This document shows positions 1 through 11,389 of a stretch of 64,000 bases of DNA, one piece after another. This stretch comes from Silene latifolia (lineage: Eukaryota; Streptophyta; Magnoliopsida; Caryophyllales; Caryophyllaceae), in the NCBI RefSeq assembly GCF_048544455.1, contig NC_133537.1:2773807-2837806 (forward strand). Reading direction: 5' to 3'. Every line of letters begins with the position of its first letter. Position 1 is the stretch's first letter. The notes beneath the pieces are model-generated. The model searched no databases and was not told where the DNA came from. It saw nothing but the letters and a program-made list of their open reading frames with translations. The translations under genes and the position numbers were made by a program.

Positions 1-83
1 AGTAATATTTTGGTTTAGCACTTTCTGGTTCTATAAGCTCTCAGATACACATTGTGTAATGAGTATCATTGTCTCTACTTCAG

Positions 84-1263
84 GTGCTTATGAGTCGTCT
101 GAAATTGTTCTTGAATCCGGGTTATCCCTACGAAGAAATGCTTCAAGCCTACCACAACCAAACTGCAATTATTATGTGTTCCTACTTGCCGTATTTCAAT
201 ATCTTTAAAAGAACAAAAGGTTAGTTTTTTTCCTCGCTTCAATAGTTGGCCTATTTATTATTTTGTTCATACAGTCAATTCATTTATTTTCCTCAAACAT
301 GTACAGGGGGTTTGATCCAGCTGAATCACGGACGACCTCAACCTCTTCAGTATGTAGTAAATGCCGCTTTCCTGGCTACCCTGTTCAGTGATTATCTTGA
401 TACTTCTGATACGCCGGGCTGGAGATGTGGTCCCAATTTCTATACAAGCGATGTCTTGCGTGAATTTGCTCGGACTCAGGTACTTGTCTATTTTACTTGG
501 TGCTGATATCATACTCCCTCCATTGAGTTGAGTTCACTACTTTTGCTTTTAGACCAAGAGATTTAGGCTCCGTTTGGCAAGGCATTTCAGATACCTGATT
601 TGGTCAAAGTAGCTTATTTGACCAAAATTTCAGGTACCTTATGTTTTTGAAGGTTTCCGTTTTTTTGGTGGGTAAATGTGTGCATGAATCTGTCTCCCAT
701 TATATTGGAACATACTCTCTGACAGAGACTAATGGGTGTGTAAAATTTTATATATACCGGAAAAAAAAAAAAAAATTATAGGGAATCCAAATGTGGGAGT
801 ATCAGTTTGTCTACTCCAGTGTCGGTTTTCCTAATACATTTATCCTTGACCATCCTGGCAGATTGATTACATTCTCGGCAAGAATCCTAAGAAGATGAGT
901 TATTTGGTTGGCTTTGGTAATCACTATCCAAAGCAGGTGCACCACAGAGGGGCATCTATTCCAAAGAACAAGATCAAGTACAACTGCAAGGGAGGGTGGA
1001 AATGGAGGGACAGTAAGAAGTCAAACCCTAACAACATAATTGGAGCCATGGTTGCAGGTCCAGACAATCACGACGGCTTCCATGACGTGCGTACGAACTA
1101 CAATTACACGGAGCCTACCATTGCTGGAAATGCAGGTTTAGTAGCTTCTCTTGTTGCACTTTCTGGTGATAAAAGTCTCGGAATTGATAAGAATACCATG
1201 TTTTCCTCGGTTCCTCCTTTGTTCCCAAACCCTCCACCTCCTCCCGCTCCTTGGAAACCTTGA
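84..1263 (+). CDS. KOR1: KORRIGAN-type membrane endo-1,4-beta-glucanase (GH9), C-terminal exons only
   Basis: Three exons read at 84-219, 307-479 and 862-1263 (stop TGA) give 236 residues, the C-terminal part of a KORRIGAN-type class A GH9 endoglucanase. KOR is a type II membrane protein that associates with cellulose synthase complexes and acts in cellulose deposition. Seen: the HHRGASIP block with a catalytic-site His; a GH9 signature 2 with Asp and the proton-donor Glu ([20 protein letters not shown]); [12 protein letters not shown]; and the proline-rich end [16 protein letters not shown] typical of KOR. The N-terminal cytosolic tail, membrane anchor and first half of the catalytic domain lie left of the window. 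Splice sites are GT-AG and phases join cleanly. Which KOR paralogue it is cannot be settled without the N-terminus. Confidence 0.93.
566..645. mobile_element. End fragment of a GGCTCCGTTTGG-type MITE in the KOR intron
   Basis: This stretch in the last KOR intron (480-861) is nearly the reverse complement of 7460-7537, the right end of the element at 7114-7537. It begins with the same terminal GGCTCCGTTTGG. Only one end is recognisable, so it is a truncated copy or a shorter family member. Confidence 0.6.
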
Positions 1264-1897
1264 TTGGCATAGAAGGTTGAAACCTTGATCCGCGGATCAT
1301 GAAGATACCCAAAGCAGAAAAGCAATGGTTGACATAGAATTAACTCTGAAGTCCGAACTTGCGCGACCTTGGCCAATTCGCGAGGAAATGTACAATTTAT
1401 TGTACTACAACCTTTTCGATTTAACCACTAAGCTTAAACTTCCTTGGCGAAAGACCATTTGTCACATAAGCGCCTTTTTACCATCTAGATTACGATTCTT
1501 TTGTTTGGCACGTGTAATGGCCACGACGACAGACTCTCGATCAATCAATATGTGATACCATGGCATTCACCTTTGACACAGTAATAGAAGAAACAGCAAA
1601 ATTATAGTTACTTGGGAACTTTGAAGCATTTATACAATCTATTACGGTCTTTCGTACATATACGTATATCTACAGTATTTAGGAGGATCAAATCAAATAT
1701 GATCTCTCTAATTTGTGTAATTACAACATGAAATGAATATACAGTAGAAAGTGGAAGACCGATGCCAAACCGCGCCAGGGCAAAGGTATTCTATACAGCC
1801 TTATACATACATTCCTTTCAGATGACCAGAACTGTATGTATTTACTGTCAGAAGAAGAAAAGCGGCCATAACATACCTGCAGGCTGCAGGGGTTTAC
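1264..1897. other. Convergent intergenic space between KOR and FRO
   Basis: This gap should hold both 3' UTRs, since KOR ends at 1263 on the plus strand and FRO ends at 1898 on the minus strand. I see no further gene and no strong repeat. The end of each transcript is not determinable by eye. Confidence 0.6.
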
Positions 1898-4800
1898 CTA
1901 TAAATCGAAACTATGGCTGTTGAAGTGGAATATCGGATGGTTTTGTTTCCTTCTTAGACTGTGTGACCTGATTTCATGGGCAACGCTCGACTGAAGTGCA
2001 CCAGGTCCACATACTAAGACACCAACATCAACTGCTCCCCAACGCTCCGACACCATTTCAAATGTTTCTGCAGCAGGAATCAAAAATAGCAGGAATTTCA
2101 AATGTTTCTGAAGCAGGAATCAAATACTACGACATAAATTACGGAAGAATCAGACCTACCTTTAAAATCTGGCCTGCAGCCATATCGGACAGTACTCGCA
2201 TTGACAATAAAATCATCATCTGAAGTTTTTTGTTCCACAGCAACATCATGGAGTGCTGTGTTTGTTTTCTTAGTCTCATGGGCATGGTTTTCCGACTGTG
2301 AAGCTGACATTCTTCGCTCCCATAAATGCCACAAGGCTACTGTAAGACCTCCAAAGACGACAACACCAGCGACCATACACACCACCAAGACGAGCCCTTT
2401 GTACCACCAAACCTTGATACCATTAGGGTTTATATGATACACATCAAACAGTCCCTGGAAGATTATGAAGCCTATTGTAGAAACAATAATATATATTCCG
2501 GCCCATATGTTATCTCCGGTGCCAACCAAACCAGATATTTCTGATCTTTTCGAGATGGGATAGTTGCAGGAGTTCATTGTCCCAAATGTCTTCCCCTCTT
2601 CCTGCAAGGAAAATCGACATTAATAAATTATTATGAGACCGTCTCCCTGGAAATTTTCTGACTGTATATTAAGGGAGGTGACAAGTTCAGGACAACTAAC
2701 CAATTCAGGTTCAGATTGTCGAGTAACATATATCTGAATATCAAGATTAAGGCAATCATACAGAACCGGATCCATGGATTCTGCGTTTATCATCGTCAGA
2801 AGGGGCAGCTCATCCGACTTTTTTATGGCCCAAACTATTAAGATATTTCTTGGGATGCAGGGTTTTCCTTCCTTTAGACGATGCATGATATCGCTTAGGA
2901 TTGCAAGGAAGGGAGAAATCCCGATGCCACCCGCCACTAAAACCAGGTGCTTGTACCTAAGAAAGAGCAGACTATAGGTCAGAAATCGAATATTGAGTAT
3001 TACAAGATCGACAGAAAACATACAAGTCGTATGATATGGATGCATAAATCAGAGTTTAGGACGTACGTCAAGTGATACGGTGATTCATGTCCATAAGGGC
3101 CTTCCACAGAAGCAGTAATAAGAGACTGAAGTTGAGATTGGGACAGTTCCTGGCGTTCTTCATCACGATTGTTCGAGATTTTCCCTTTAAGTTTGTTTGT
3201 CCATTTTCCAAGAACTTTGATGAGAACTGACATATGGTTTTTACCATCCATAGGACTAGATGATACACTGAAAGGATGCCACTGCAACCACGACAATTCC
3301 CGAATTTGAAGGAAGATAAAGCTCAGAGCATTATACCTGAGACCTGTTGTAATTGAATTGGTGAGACTAGCATATACACCTCCGACATACATACATTCGA
3401 GATCATTTGGGTCGGGTCAGTTTAGGTCGGGCCATTTCAGGTCTGTCACATATTTCGGGCCGGGTCGGGTCACTTTCGGATTTCGGGTCACTTTCGGGTA
3501 ACCTGTTGTCGGGTCATTTCGGGTCGGGTCATTTTCAGGTATGGGTCATTTTGGGTCGGGTTGCTTTTGAGTTAATGGTAAGCACTTAAGTTAGTACTAT
3601 TTTGATTAAGAAATACTCCCTCCTATTCTACATAAACTTCCCTCTTTCCTTTTTCATTTATTCACAATATCTTCCCTATTTCCTTATTTAGTAAAGTTTT
3701 ATACTTATTTTAATCATCTTACCCTACAACAATACCCCCATCTCACCCCACAACAATACTTATTTTAATCAACTTACCCCACAACAATACTTATTTTAAT
3801 CACCACACCCACAATAATACCCCACAATACCTTCACTCTCTCCAATTACCAAACCACACTACAATACTTTATCTTATTTTAATCCATCTCCTTAATTCTA
3901 GTGCCCCCATGAATATGGAGGTTTATCTAGAATAGGAGGGAGTACTATTTTGCAAATTTAACTATTTATTAGGGACTGTTGTAACCAATGAAACTTTATT
4001 TTGATATATATGTAATATTAATATGACTTAGTACTAGTCGTTTCAGGTCACTTCAAGTCATTTGGGATCGGGTCAATTATGAGTCGGGTTTTTTCGGGTT
4101 GGGTCACCTCAGGTCGGGTCAACATTGGGCCAGACAATGCTCGGGTCGGGTCTGGGTCGGGTCAAGCAAGTTCAGGTAATTTTCGGGTCTCGGGTCAGCC
4201 TTTCGGGCCGGGTCTAACCCATTTTGCCAGGTCTACATTCGACCCCTTGCTGAATAAGAAGCTACAAAGTTGATTTACTTACTAGCAGGCTTGGATATTA
4301 CAAGCTCCAGAGTTCCACAAGGAAGAGAGGTAGCGGAAATTATATCAACAGTCTTTCGAGATTGAATAAATCTCAAAAAACGATCAAGCATGAAGAGAAA
4401 GATGCCTCCAGCAGCCATGCTGAATACAAAGTCACCAGCATGCAAGGCCAGAAAGACGACAAAGACTACGTAGAGCTGATGGGTGTAGAAAAACAGCTCG
4501 AAACTCCATGTTCGTACTCCAGGGAGCGATGTAACCCACATCAGTAATCCCGCTGTAAGGCTTATCACGCCTGCTAGATTTGCTACGCCAATGTCTTTCC
4601 ATTCCAGTATCTGCAGAAACAATTCCATTAAATATTTAAATTAATTAGAGACAGCACGAGTCGTAGTAAAACTGAGAAAGTTGATTCTGATTTTTAAGCA
4701 GGGAGTTACTTCTTTGATAAGTCGGCCCTCCATCGCCCAAGGAATAACATAGAACAGTCCATGGAGAGTGAATAGGACCATCGTAATATGTCCCAACCAG

Positions 4801-6324
4801 ACGTGATATCTGGTAGCATGCTCAAAAGGGATGTCAATGAGACGGAGAAGAATAGAACCCCTCGCAATTGGGAGAAACAGAAGTGCTAAGCAGAATAATC
4901 CAATCAGTCCAAGTTTAGCTCCTGTCTCTTCAAGCATGAAACAGCTGAAATTTTCAAATGTAAAGTTATCAGCTTAGCAACTACAGCTGTAAGAGGGCAA
5001 AAAATGTACTCCCTCCGTTCTGGTCAATTGTTGTCTTTTGGTTTTGGCACAAAAACCAAGGAAAGAGGAGGGGGCCAATTACTAAATGACAAGTGGACCA
5101 AATTGCTCATCAAGTTCATTCTTAAAATAGAAAGGACAACAAATGACCGAGACACCCTAAAAATGGAAAAGGACAACAAATGACCGGGACAGAGGGAGTA
5201 TACTTTAATTTCTGGAGAATAAGAATAGTACGTTTTGCGGAAGGACGGGAGTTCGAGCCTGGAGGTCAAATCCCAGTTGCTGACAGTGTATTTAGCAGAA
5301 GCCCAGAAAATGAAAACAGCTAAGATAAGTATGCCAAGGCATTCTGCAGCTGTGACCACTCCAAATGGTCCGTCCACCAGAACAGGAAATGTCCAGAGCC
5401 GGAAACTTGGCCTTTTCGGTATCTTTTTCCTGCAGGTGAATATATCATATTTACTACTCGTTAATCAGCTCATGAACACCATAACTAATATACTGCAGAC
5501 AACCAGTGTCGGAGCCACATTTTCAACGGGAGCGAAAGGGAAATATTATAAGGGGGTCTTGAAAAAATTCGAAAATTTTAACTAAAAATTTCAAAATTTT
5601 CAAACTTCAGCGGCGGCGACCTGCAGACAGCCTTATCAAATCTAACCCATTAAATTATATACTCCGAAATGAATAATTAGGATAATAACCAATAATAACC
5701 TAAATTGTGTATTGAAGGAGAATTGAAGTACATACTCTTGAACATCTTCATCCTCTGAGAGGATAAGATACGGAATAGCGAGAAATGCAAGGATAAGAAC
5801 TGGTCCAGTGAAGACTACAAATAGACTACCTGCAGATTTCGAAACACAAAAACTTTGAACTTATGTTCATCATTTAATCATTGCTGACTTATACACATTG
5901 CATAATTCTCACGTTTTCCCATGAAAAAGTGTCAATATGATGCTGACGAGTTTTGAACCCAGGTCATGAGTACCCACCACTCATGACTTTACCATTTAAG
6001 CTAACTGACATCTGCCAGTTCATATTTCACACATTTTCCAGCAATCAGGGAAGAATGAAACTACAAGCTAAGTTAATTCAAATTCAACAAACCTGCTATG
6101 CCAAAAATCGATCCCTGACTCGCGTAAATCCAACGAGTAACCAAATGATTTACGTAATCCGAAGGATAAAAGAACATCAGAGCAATCCATGCAATGAAAA
6201 TAACCCACATCAACAATTTCAAAACCCATTTTGCAGTAAATTTTAACAATGATGTTTTCTTATTTTCATAACTTAAGTCTTCAGTTTTTAGTAAAGGTAT
6301 GTCACCAGAATAATATTCACCCAT
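1898..6324 (-). CDS. FRO: Ferric-chelate reductase, FRO6/FRO7-like
   Basis: Nine exons on the minus strand: 6324-6093, 5829-5736, 5429-5232, 4944-4710, 4610-4283, 3343-3067, 2956-2701, 2601-2160, 2067-1898. They sum to 2232 nt, 743 residues, the usual FRO length. FROs carry electrons from cytosolic NADPH via FAD and two hemes across a membrane to reduce Fe(III) or Cu(II). Seen in order: N-terminal membrane segments; heme His in [14 protein letters not shown] (about 217-230) and HQLYVVF plus ALHAGD in the next exon; FAD motif [25 protein letters not shown] motif [21 protein letters not shown]; terminal [10 protein letters not shown]. Wording is closest to Arabidopsis FRO6/FRO7 (plasma membrane and chloroplast), but I cannot choose between them. 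Introns hold two MITEs, a SINE relic and a GGGTC-rich block. The last intron has a duplicated acceptor. Confidence 0.93.
2055..2125. repeat. 40-bp tandem duplication over the last FRO 3' splice site
   Basis: Copy one starts at 2055 and copy two at 2095. Each carries AAATGTTTCTG followed by CAGCAGG or AAGCAGG. On the minus strand each copy offers an acceptor ending CAG before AAACATTTGAAAT. Only the gene-proximal one (exon start 2067) keeps the FRO frame. Confidence 0.8.
3405..4255. repeat. GGGTCGGGTC-rich degenerate repeat block in a FRO intron, split by a MITE
   Basis: Irregular repeats of GGGTCGGGTCA, GGTCATTTCGGGTC and similar fill about 3405-3560 and 4040-4245 within the FRO intron 3344-4282. 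The block ends near TTTGCCAGGTCTAC. The middle is interrupted by the MITE at 3616-3942. Related G/C-biased blocks recur in this window near 11390-11610, 17690-18250, 18620-18800, 19315-19495 and 61830-62400. No coding capacity is credible. Confidence 0.75.
3616..3942. mobile_element. Stowaway-like MITE (327 bp)
   Basis: Terminal inverted repeats CTCCCTCCTATTCTA and TAGAATAGGAGGGAG, flanked by TA on both sides (3614-3615, 3943-3944). That is the Tc1/mariner-type TA target duplication. It sits inside the GGGTC-rich block of the FRO intron, so it inserted later than that block. Confidence 0.88.
5009..5198. mobile_element. Stowaway-like MITE (190 bp) in a FRO intron
   Basis: Begins CTCCCTCCGTTCTGGTCAAT and ends ATGACCGGGACAGAGGGAG, with flanking TA at 5007-5008 and 5199-5200. 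Inner arms (TTGTTGTC / GACAACAA) are also complementary. It lies only about 30 bp downstream of a FRO exon end (5232). Confidence 0.88.
5935..6030 (-). mobile_element. tRNA-derived SINE head (relic) in first FRO intron
   Basis: Read on the minus strand it shows an A-box-like stretch (TTAGCTTAAATGGTAAAG) and, about 40 bases on, a B-box-like GGGTTCAAAACTC, the pol III promoter layout of tRNA-derived SINEs. No tail or target duplication was identified. A related sequence lies at 11020-11100. Confidence 0.5.
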
Positions 6325-6398
6325 AATAAATAAATTAAGAACAAATTCTTAGAAGTTTATATTTTATTTTAATTTAAGAACATACAAATTTCAATCCT

Positions 6399-6411
6399 CC
6401 TTTTATAAAAG
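6399..6411 (-). promoter_or_regulatory. Putative TATA box of FRO
   Basis: The minus strand reads CCTTTTATAAAAGG about 80 bases before the FRO ATG (6324-6322). This is the only good TATA-like string in a suitable place. The short distance implies a short leader. Confidence 0.5.
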
Positions 6412-6504
6412 GAAAAATTGATTCCAGAATTAATGAAGTGAAAATGAACATTGGTGGACCCTACATTTGCTAGCTTAAACCAAGAAAATCTGGTAATGAC
6501 CACT

Positions 6505-7075
6505 ACAAATTCAACAACCATGTTAATTGTGTGAATTACTATATTGTACTAGGAAAATAAGAACCATAGATGTCTTTGTACAATTGTACATCAAAGGTTG
6601 AATAATTGTGGTGATGGGAAAATGCAAACAAAATATGCAATACAATAGGGAACCACAAATTGATTAAAAACAAAACGGTAAGTCTCTCTTAGGATGACAG
6701 TATCCGAATTAAGATGAAAATAGGTTATTAAATATGCTCGCACTTGCAGTATACATATGATAAAACTTTTGTTAATATCTAAACATCTTTCTTTTGTCTA
6801 ATCTATTATAATTTGACCGTTTTAAGTTTAAGACAGATATTACCGTCTTAAATAAAAATTTGGGAAGAACTATAGGATATGAAGGGAATTTGTGTGGTGT
6901 TTTTTACAGTTGTGTAGACACCACACAAATTCAACAATCATGTTAATTATGTTGTACTAGAAACATATGAACCATAGATGTCTTTGTACAATTGTACATC
7001 AAATGTTAAATACAAACACATGAGTACATGACTACATGAGCAAGTTTAGCACAATAGGGAGCCACATATTGACTA
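6505..7075. repeat. Diverged direct duplication, about 150-bp units
   Basis: Units near 6505-6665 and 6918-7075 share, in order, AAATTCAACAA, CATGTTAATT, TTGTACTAG, GAACCATAGATGTCTTTGTA, CAATTGTACATCAAA and ACAATAGGGA(A/G)CCACA. The units lie about 410 bp apart with unrelated sequence between. Confidence 0.7.
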
Positions 7076-7113
7076 AAAACTTATGTATCTCAAAATAGAG
7101 TTGGGCTCTGTTT

Positions 7114-7537
7114 GGTAAAAATTAACTGAAAAGCTATCTGAAACCTGAAAAGATATTTAAAAACTAAAAAGTTAATTGAAACCTGAAAAGGTAACTGATA
7201 AGATAGCTGAAAATTAGTAACTGATAAGGTATCTGATTATATAAAAAAAAATGTTTGGCAAATAAACTGAAAAGATAACTGATCTTGATGAAATGATCTA
7301 AAACGATATGATAATTATTTAATAGTATAGATTTAAAGGGTAAAAACGGAAAATCAAACCAAATCAGGTACCTGAAATCTCAAATGCTACTCTAGCTAGC
7401 ATTTCATTTCAGGTAGCTTATTTGGACAAATAAGCTACCTGTCAAACGCTTACAAAAAAAATAAGGTACCTGAAATTTTGGTCAAATAAGCTACTTTGAC
7501 CAAATCAGATACCTAAAATGCCTTGTTAAACGGAGCC
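7114..7537. mobile_element. MITE with GGCTCCGTTTGG termini (about 424 bp)
   Basis: Left end GGCTCTGTTTGGTAAA and right end TTGTTAAACGGAGCC are inverted repeats. The interior has many ACTGAAAAG / AGGTACCTGAAAT motifs in both orientations. A fragment of the same right end sits in the KOR intron (566-645). A clean target-site duplication was not found, so the superfamily is uncertain. Confidence 0.65.
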
Positions 7538-8272
7538 GTAGCATAAATAATGTAGTCATTGCAGTCCATTTGTTTATTTGGATTCATTGGTTTTTTATTC
7601 CAGGTCGTTCGAACCAATTTACTACTCCATTTTTGGTGTATATAAAAATTAAAATATACCATAAAATTTATGAAATGTTTTATATTTGTATGACATGCAA
7701 GATTTCCAAGAAATGTACAATTATATGTTAGATTTATGCCTCGAATTTATTTGTCGTCACTTTGAACGACTAGTCTGATCGATTAGGGGTTTCTTAATTT
7801 CTAACTGGGCTAGGGTTTCTGTTTGGCCTATCTAAGTGTTCTGTATTGGTCTTAGAAGATATTATATAAATTTCTAAAACGTACTATATCAGTTATGTAG
7901 ACGTAGCTATCACATTGTTAATAAACCATGTAAATTGTGCGTTGTTTTCTCTCCGTTTTTTTATCTTTCTTGCTTATGTTTTGACAATCGCGTTTATATA
8001 AAAGGGACACTCATTTATTGCTATTGATACATTAGTGTTTTTCTTTATACCAACGGGACATCTCACAACATGAGATCGTAATAATTCTATAATTTATTTT
8101 AACAAAAACCATTGTAAGGTAGGTAGTAAAATGTACTTTTCTTCTCCATTATTTCTCAACGGTCTATATATTACCCTGAAATGATCTAATGGTCACAACA
8201 TTAAGTAATGTTTGGTGATATATAGAAGAAATAACATATTAAAATGAACCTATTAAAGATAACACAAAATCT

Positions 8273-8410
8273 CATTGAAGACGGCACGTATCCGTCACTT
8301 TGACCCAAATAGAGGAGAGAGGGAAGCACATGGGGGGTACCTCCACCTTGTCCTCCCTATCCGTTTTGTGAGTGGCATAACCCGTCACTTGTTCCGACCC
8401 GTCTTCAGCA
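8273..8410. mobile_element. Small MITE-like element with GAAGACGG / CCGTCTTC ends
   Basis: Left CATTGAAGACGGCACGTATC and right CCCGTCTTCAGCAAGAC are inverted. The interior shares GGGAAGCACATGGGGG and ACCTTGTCC with the element at 48300-48485 (opposite orientation). Its ends resemble those of the outer element at 57893-58838. Confidence 0.5.
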
Positions 8411-8933
8411 AGACTAACTGTAAAGATAATAGACCATTCATTAGTTTTGAGATAATAAAGAAGATCCTAAGTCCTAACTCGAAGTATATGCAAGAAAACA
8501 TCATGGTCACAAGAAAGTGATACTATAGACTATAGGGGAATTTGTGTGGTGTATAGTCTATTACTTTAGGTATCAGGAAATAAAGTTTTGGTTTCGTGTT
8601 AATTAATACAAGAGTGACATATTTTTTTTTTTTGAAAAGACAAGAGTGACATATTATGCATAATACAAAAAGAATAATTGCTATAAGACTGAGGATATTA
8701 ACACCGTACTTGACTACTTGCTACGGCATATGAGTAGTGAGTCGGTGTGGACTTAGAACCAAAATTTTGGAGTAGCGAATTTTGCTCATGCTGTTTTATA
8801 CTTATGTTAAGGTTTTATGTTTAAGACTTTTTAGGTAGCAAAAATCGATAATTTTAAATATTTTTTGAAAGTTTGAGGGCAGCGAGTGTTATCCCTAGTT
8901 TGGTTCCCCGGCACATATATATTTTCTTTTTGT

Positions 8934-9442
8934 GATATTCTATGGTGTATCCTCAAGTTTTTCGGTTTTCTATGGTCCCCTATATTTTTGAAATTTTGTG
9001 GTGTAACTCTGAACTTTATACATTAATCTATACAATAACCTTTATGATCTATTAAATCATTTATTCAACATTCCAATTACTCGATAGCCTACTCATTTTC
9101 TTATTAATTCGCCGAATTACCTATTAACCCACCAAATAGTATACGAATTTAACTAAAAATTAATCAAATCTCCATTATTATTTCCTGAATCATAACTGAG
9201 GTTTTTAATAGTAACTTGTGCTTATTAAAAGTGATTCCTAATGTTTTTCACATAGAATGGTGATACGACATTAATGAGTCAAAATAAATGTCAAAATACG
9301 AATTATTGATAGTGATAAAGTTAACGGAGATCATGATAGAGAAATAAGTAAGAAATTTAGGGGTATAATGTAGAATATAAAAAATGTAAGGGTATAACAT
9401 AAAAAACCGAAAAACGTAAGGATACACGGTAGAATATCCCTT
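8934..9442. mobile_element. Inverted-repeat element, about 510 bp; third arm near 10087-10150
   Basis: GATATTCTATGGTGTATCCT at the left faces AGGATACACGGTAGAATATC at the right, with TTTTTCGGTTTT / AAAACCGAAAAA continuing inwards. A further arm in the right-hand orientation is at 10087-10150 (GGGGTACACGGGAGAATATC). The family was not recognised and no coding sequence is seen. Confidence 0.55.
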
Positions 9443-10527
9443 CTCTTTTTTTTTTTTTTTTTTGAAAGAAAGCGAAAAATCCCTTAAATTATCAACCACA
9501 TAAGTGAAATAAGAGGATAATGGGGTCATTATATTAGAAGTGATATTCGAGGGACGACCACAAGTAAATGGGTATCTTGTACGTGAGCTTCACAATTCCA
9601 CGTTTAGCTGTATATTACCGTAAGCAAATGGGTCAGTTGTAATTGCAAGCGTTAGACAAGCTTCTAATTAATAATTGGATTGCAATTGCTATTTAAGTAA
9701 TGAAATTTATTCTTTTATGGGATGTAGACTTTCAACTTTTTCATTTTCATGATATCTTTCTTTAAAAAAAAAAACTTTGATCAATAATAAGCTCTTTTCT
9801 GTTTTAAGAATACGATAAACTTTTTTTCCAAATTGACCGTTTTTAAGAGGTGTTCTGTTTGAAAAAAAATTCACCGACGTCTCAACTTGTAGACGGGAAT
9901 TATGGTCGGTCAAAGTTTATTCGTTAAAAAATGTTTGACCAACCATAACTACCGGGTAAGAGTTCAAAAAGCGGTGATTTTTTTTTTTCAAATTGAAGGC
10001 CTTGACGAGATAATTGGTTTGAAAAAAAAAATAACCGTTTTCTGAACTCATAACAGAGAATTATTGTCGGTCAAAGTTTTTTTGCGAAAAACGAGGGGTA
10101 CACCATAGAAAACGAAAAAGTTCAGGGGTACACGGGAGAATATCCCTTCTTTTATTAAAAGGGTGAAAAATGATCGAGTGAGAGTTGAGTTGAATCGAAT
10201 AGAGCTGAACTGAAATGGAGTAAGCTGAAAATAAACAGCGGCAAAACATGGCCTAAGTTGTTTAACTGTTTAAGTTAGAGGTAAAAGTCGGATTATCTTT
10301 CTTAAGTCAGGGGTAATAAAGTCGGACTATCGACGGTCTGTAACAGCTCCCTAATTGGATAAAGTACGAAGTAACAAGGCCCAAGTTCTGTTCAATAACC
10401 AAGAAGCCTCAACGTTGTGGGCTTTGATTTGCTTTTGTATCCCCCGCAAGCGTCAAATGACTTTCTTTGTCCGGCCATTGAAATCGGTATCTTTTCGGCC
10501 CAACCGCTATTTTCAGCTTAAAAGTTA

Positions 10528-10731
10528 CTCCCTTCGTCTCGGTCAATAGTTATCTATTTCTATTTTGGGGTATATCATTGAATAGTTATCTATTTCCATT
10601 TTTGGTAACCTTTTGTAGACTATTTTCCACGTGCACGTGGAGTTAAGTGATTTGTGTGATCCAAATTCATCCATAGTTGTTTTCTTAATTTTTGTGTCAA
10701 AAACAATAGATAACTATTGATTGAGACGGAG
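10528..10731. mobile_element. Stowaway-like MITE (204 bp)
   Basis: CTCCCTTCGTCTCGGTCAAT at the left and ATTGATTGAGACGGAG at the right, flanked by TA (10526-10527, 10732-10733). The inner arms AGTTATCTATT / AATAGATAACT are complementary. Confidence 0.85.
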
Positions 10732-11019
10732 TACTTTCCTCCAAATAATTTTATATAGAATCGTTGTAAATTGCAAAGAAAAGAAATACAATACCATTCA
10801 TGTTAAATGCGCCGATAACCTAAGTATATTACGGGGATTAACTATATATAATATGGGCCAATAAATTAGCTTAATGAAGACAACTAGAGATGTCGGACAT
10901 CTTTGGAAATTTTGAACAAGAGCTTCAGAGTATCGATTATTGAAAGTCACTCGAACTTATTAGTTTGGTGTTAGATTTTTGTTACAACATGTAACTAATT
11001 AAATTATGCAGATGTTAAT

Positions 11020-11100
11020 TAGCATAGTTGGTTAAATTATAAGATGTCGTGTTCATGATCTAGTTTCAAATCTCGTCAGCATTACTAAGTTCAAGCTTTA
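11020..11100 (+). mobile_element. tRNA-derived SINE head fragment
   Basis: TAGCATAGTTGGTTAAATTA (A-box-like) followed by TAGTTTCAAATCTCGTCAGC (B-box-like). The GTCAGCAT end resembles the SINE relic at 5935-6030. It is weak and has no tail. Confidence 0.4.
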
Positions 11101-11129
11101 CGCATTGCTTTGCATGGAAGAATTACATA

Positions 11130-11361
11130 CTCCCTCCTATTCATTATATTCTTCCCCTTTTTTTTTTGCACAAGAAATAAGAAAGTGAATTTGGACCACA
11201 CAAAACACACTACCCCACATGCAATTTAATTTGGACCATACAAATCAACCCAAAAAAGGAAATAGGAAAGAAAACCCGAATAATCCGAATAAGGAAATAG
11301 GGAAGAAAACCCGAATAATCCGAATAAGGAAATAGGGAAGAATATAGTGAATAGGAGGGAG
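11130..11361. mobile_element. Stowaway-like MITE (232 bp) with internal tandem repeat
   Basis: CTCCCTCCTATTCATTATAT at the left and ATATAGTGAATAGGAGGGAG at the right, flanked by TA (11128-11129, 11362-11363). The right half contains about 2.5 copies of a ~32-bp unit including AATCCGAATAAGGAAATAGG, a local tandem expansion beside the terminal repeat. Confidence 0.88.
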
Positions 11362-11389
11362 TACTTATTACATTAGTTCATGGTAGAGT

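Noticed and set aside
4079-4273. Open frame rich in Gly, Ser and Arg
   Set aside because: It is translated GGGTCGGGTC repeat inside a FRO intron.
5505-5640. Possible transposon end in a FRO intron (GTGTCGGAGCCAC, then AGCGGCGGCGACC)
   Set aside because: It resembles strings at 54834 and 8740-8910, but I found no paired terminus or target duplication, so no element is claimed.
8275-8520. 81-codon open frame
   Set aside because: It spans a small MITE and its flank; no domain and no second member with conserved protein sequence.
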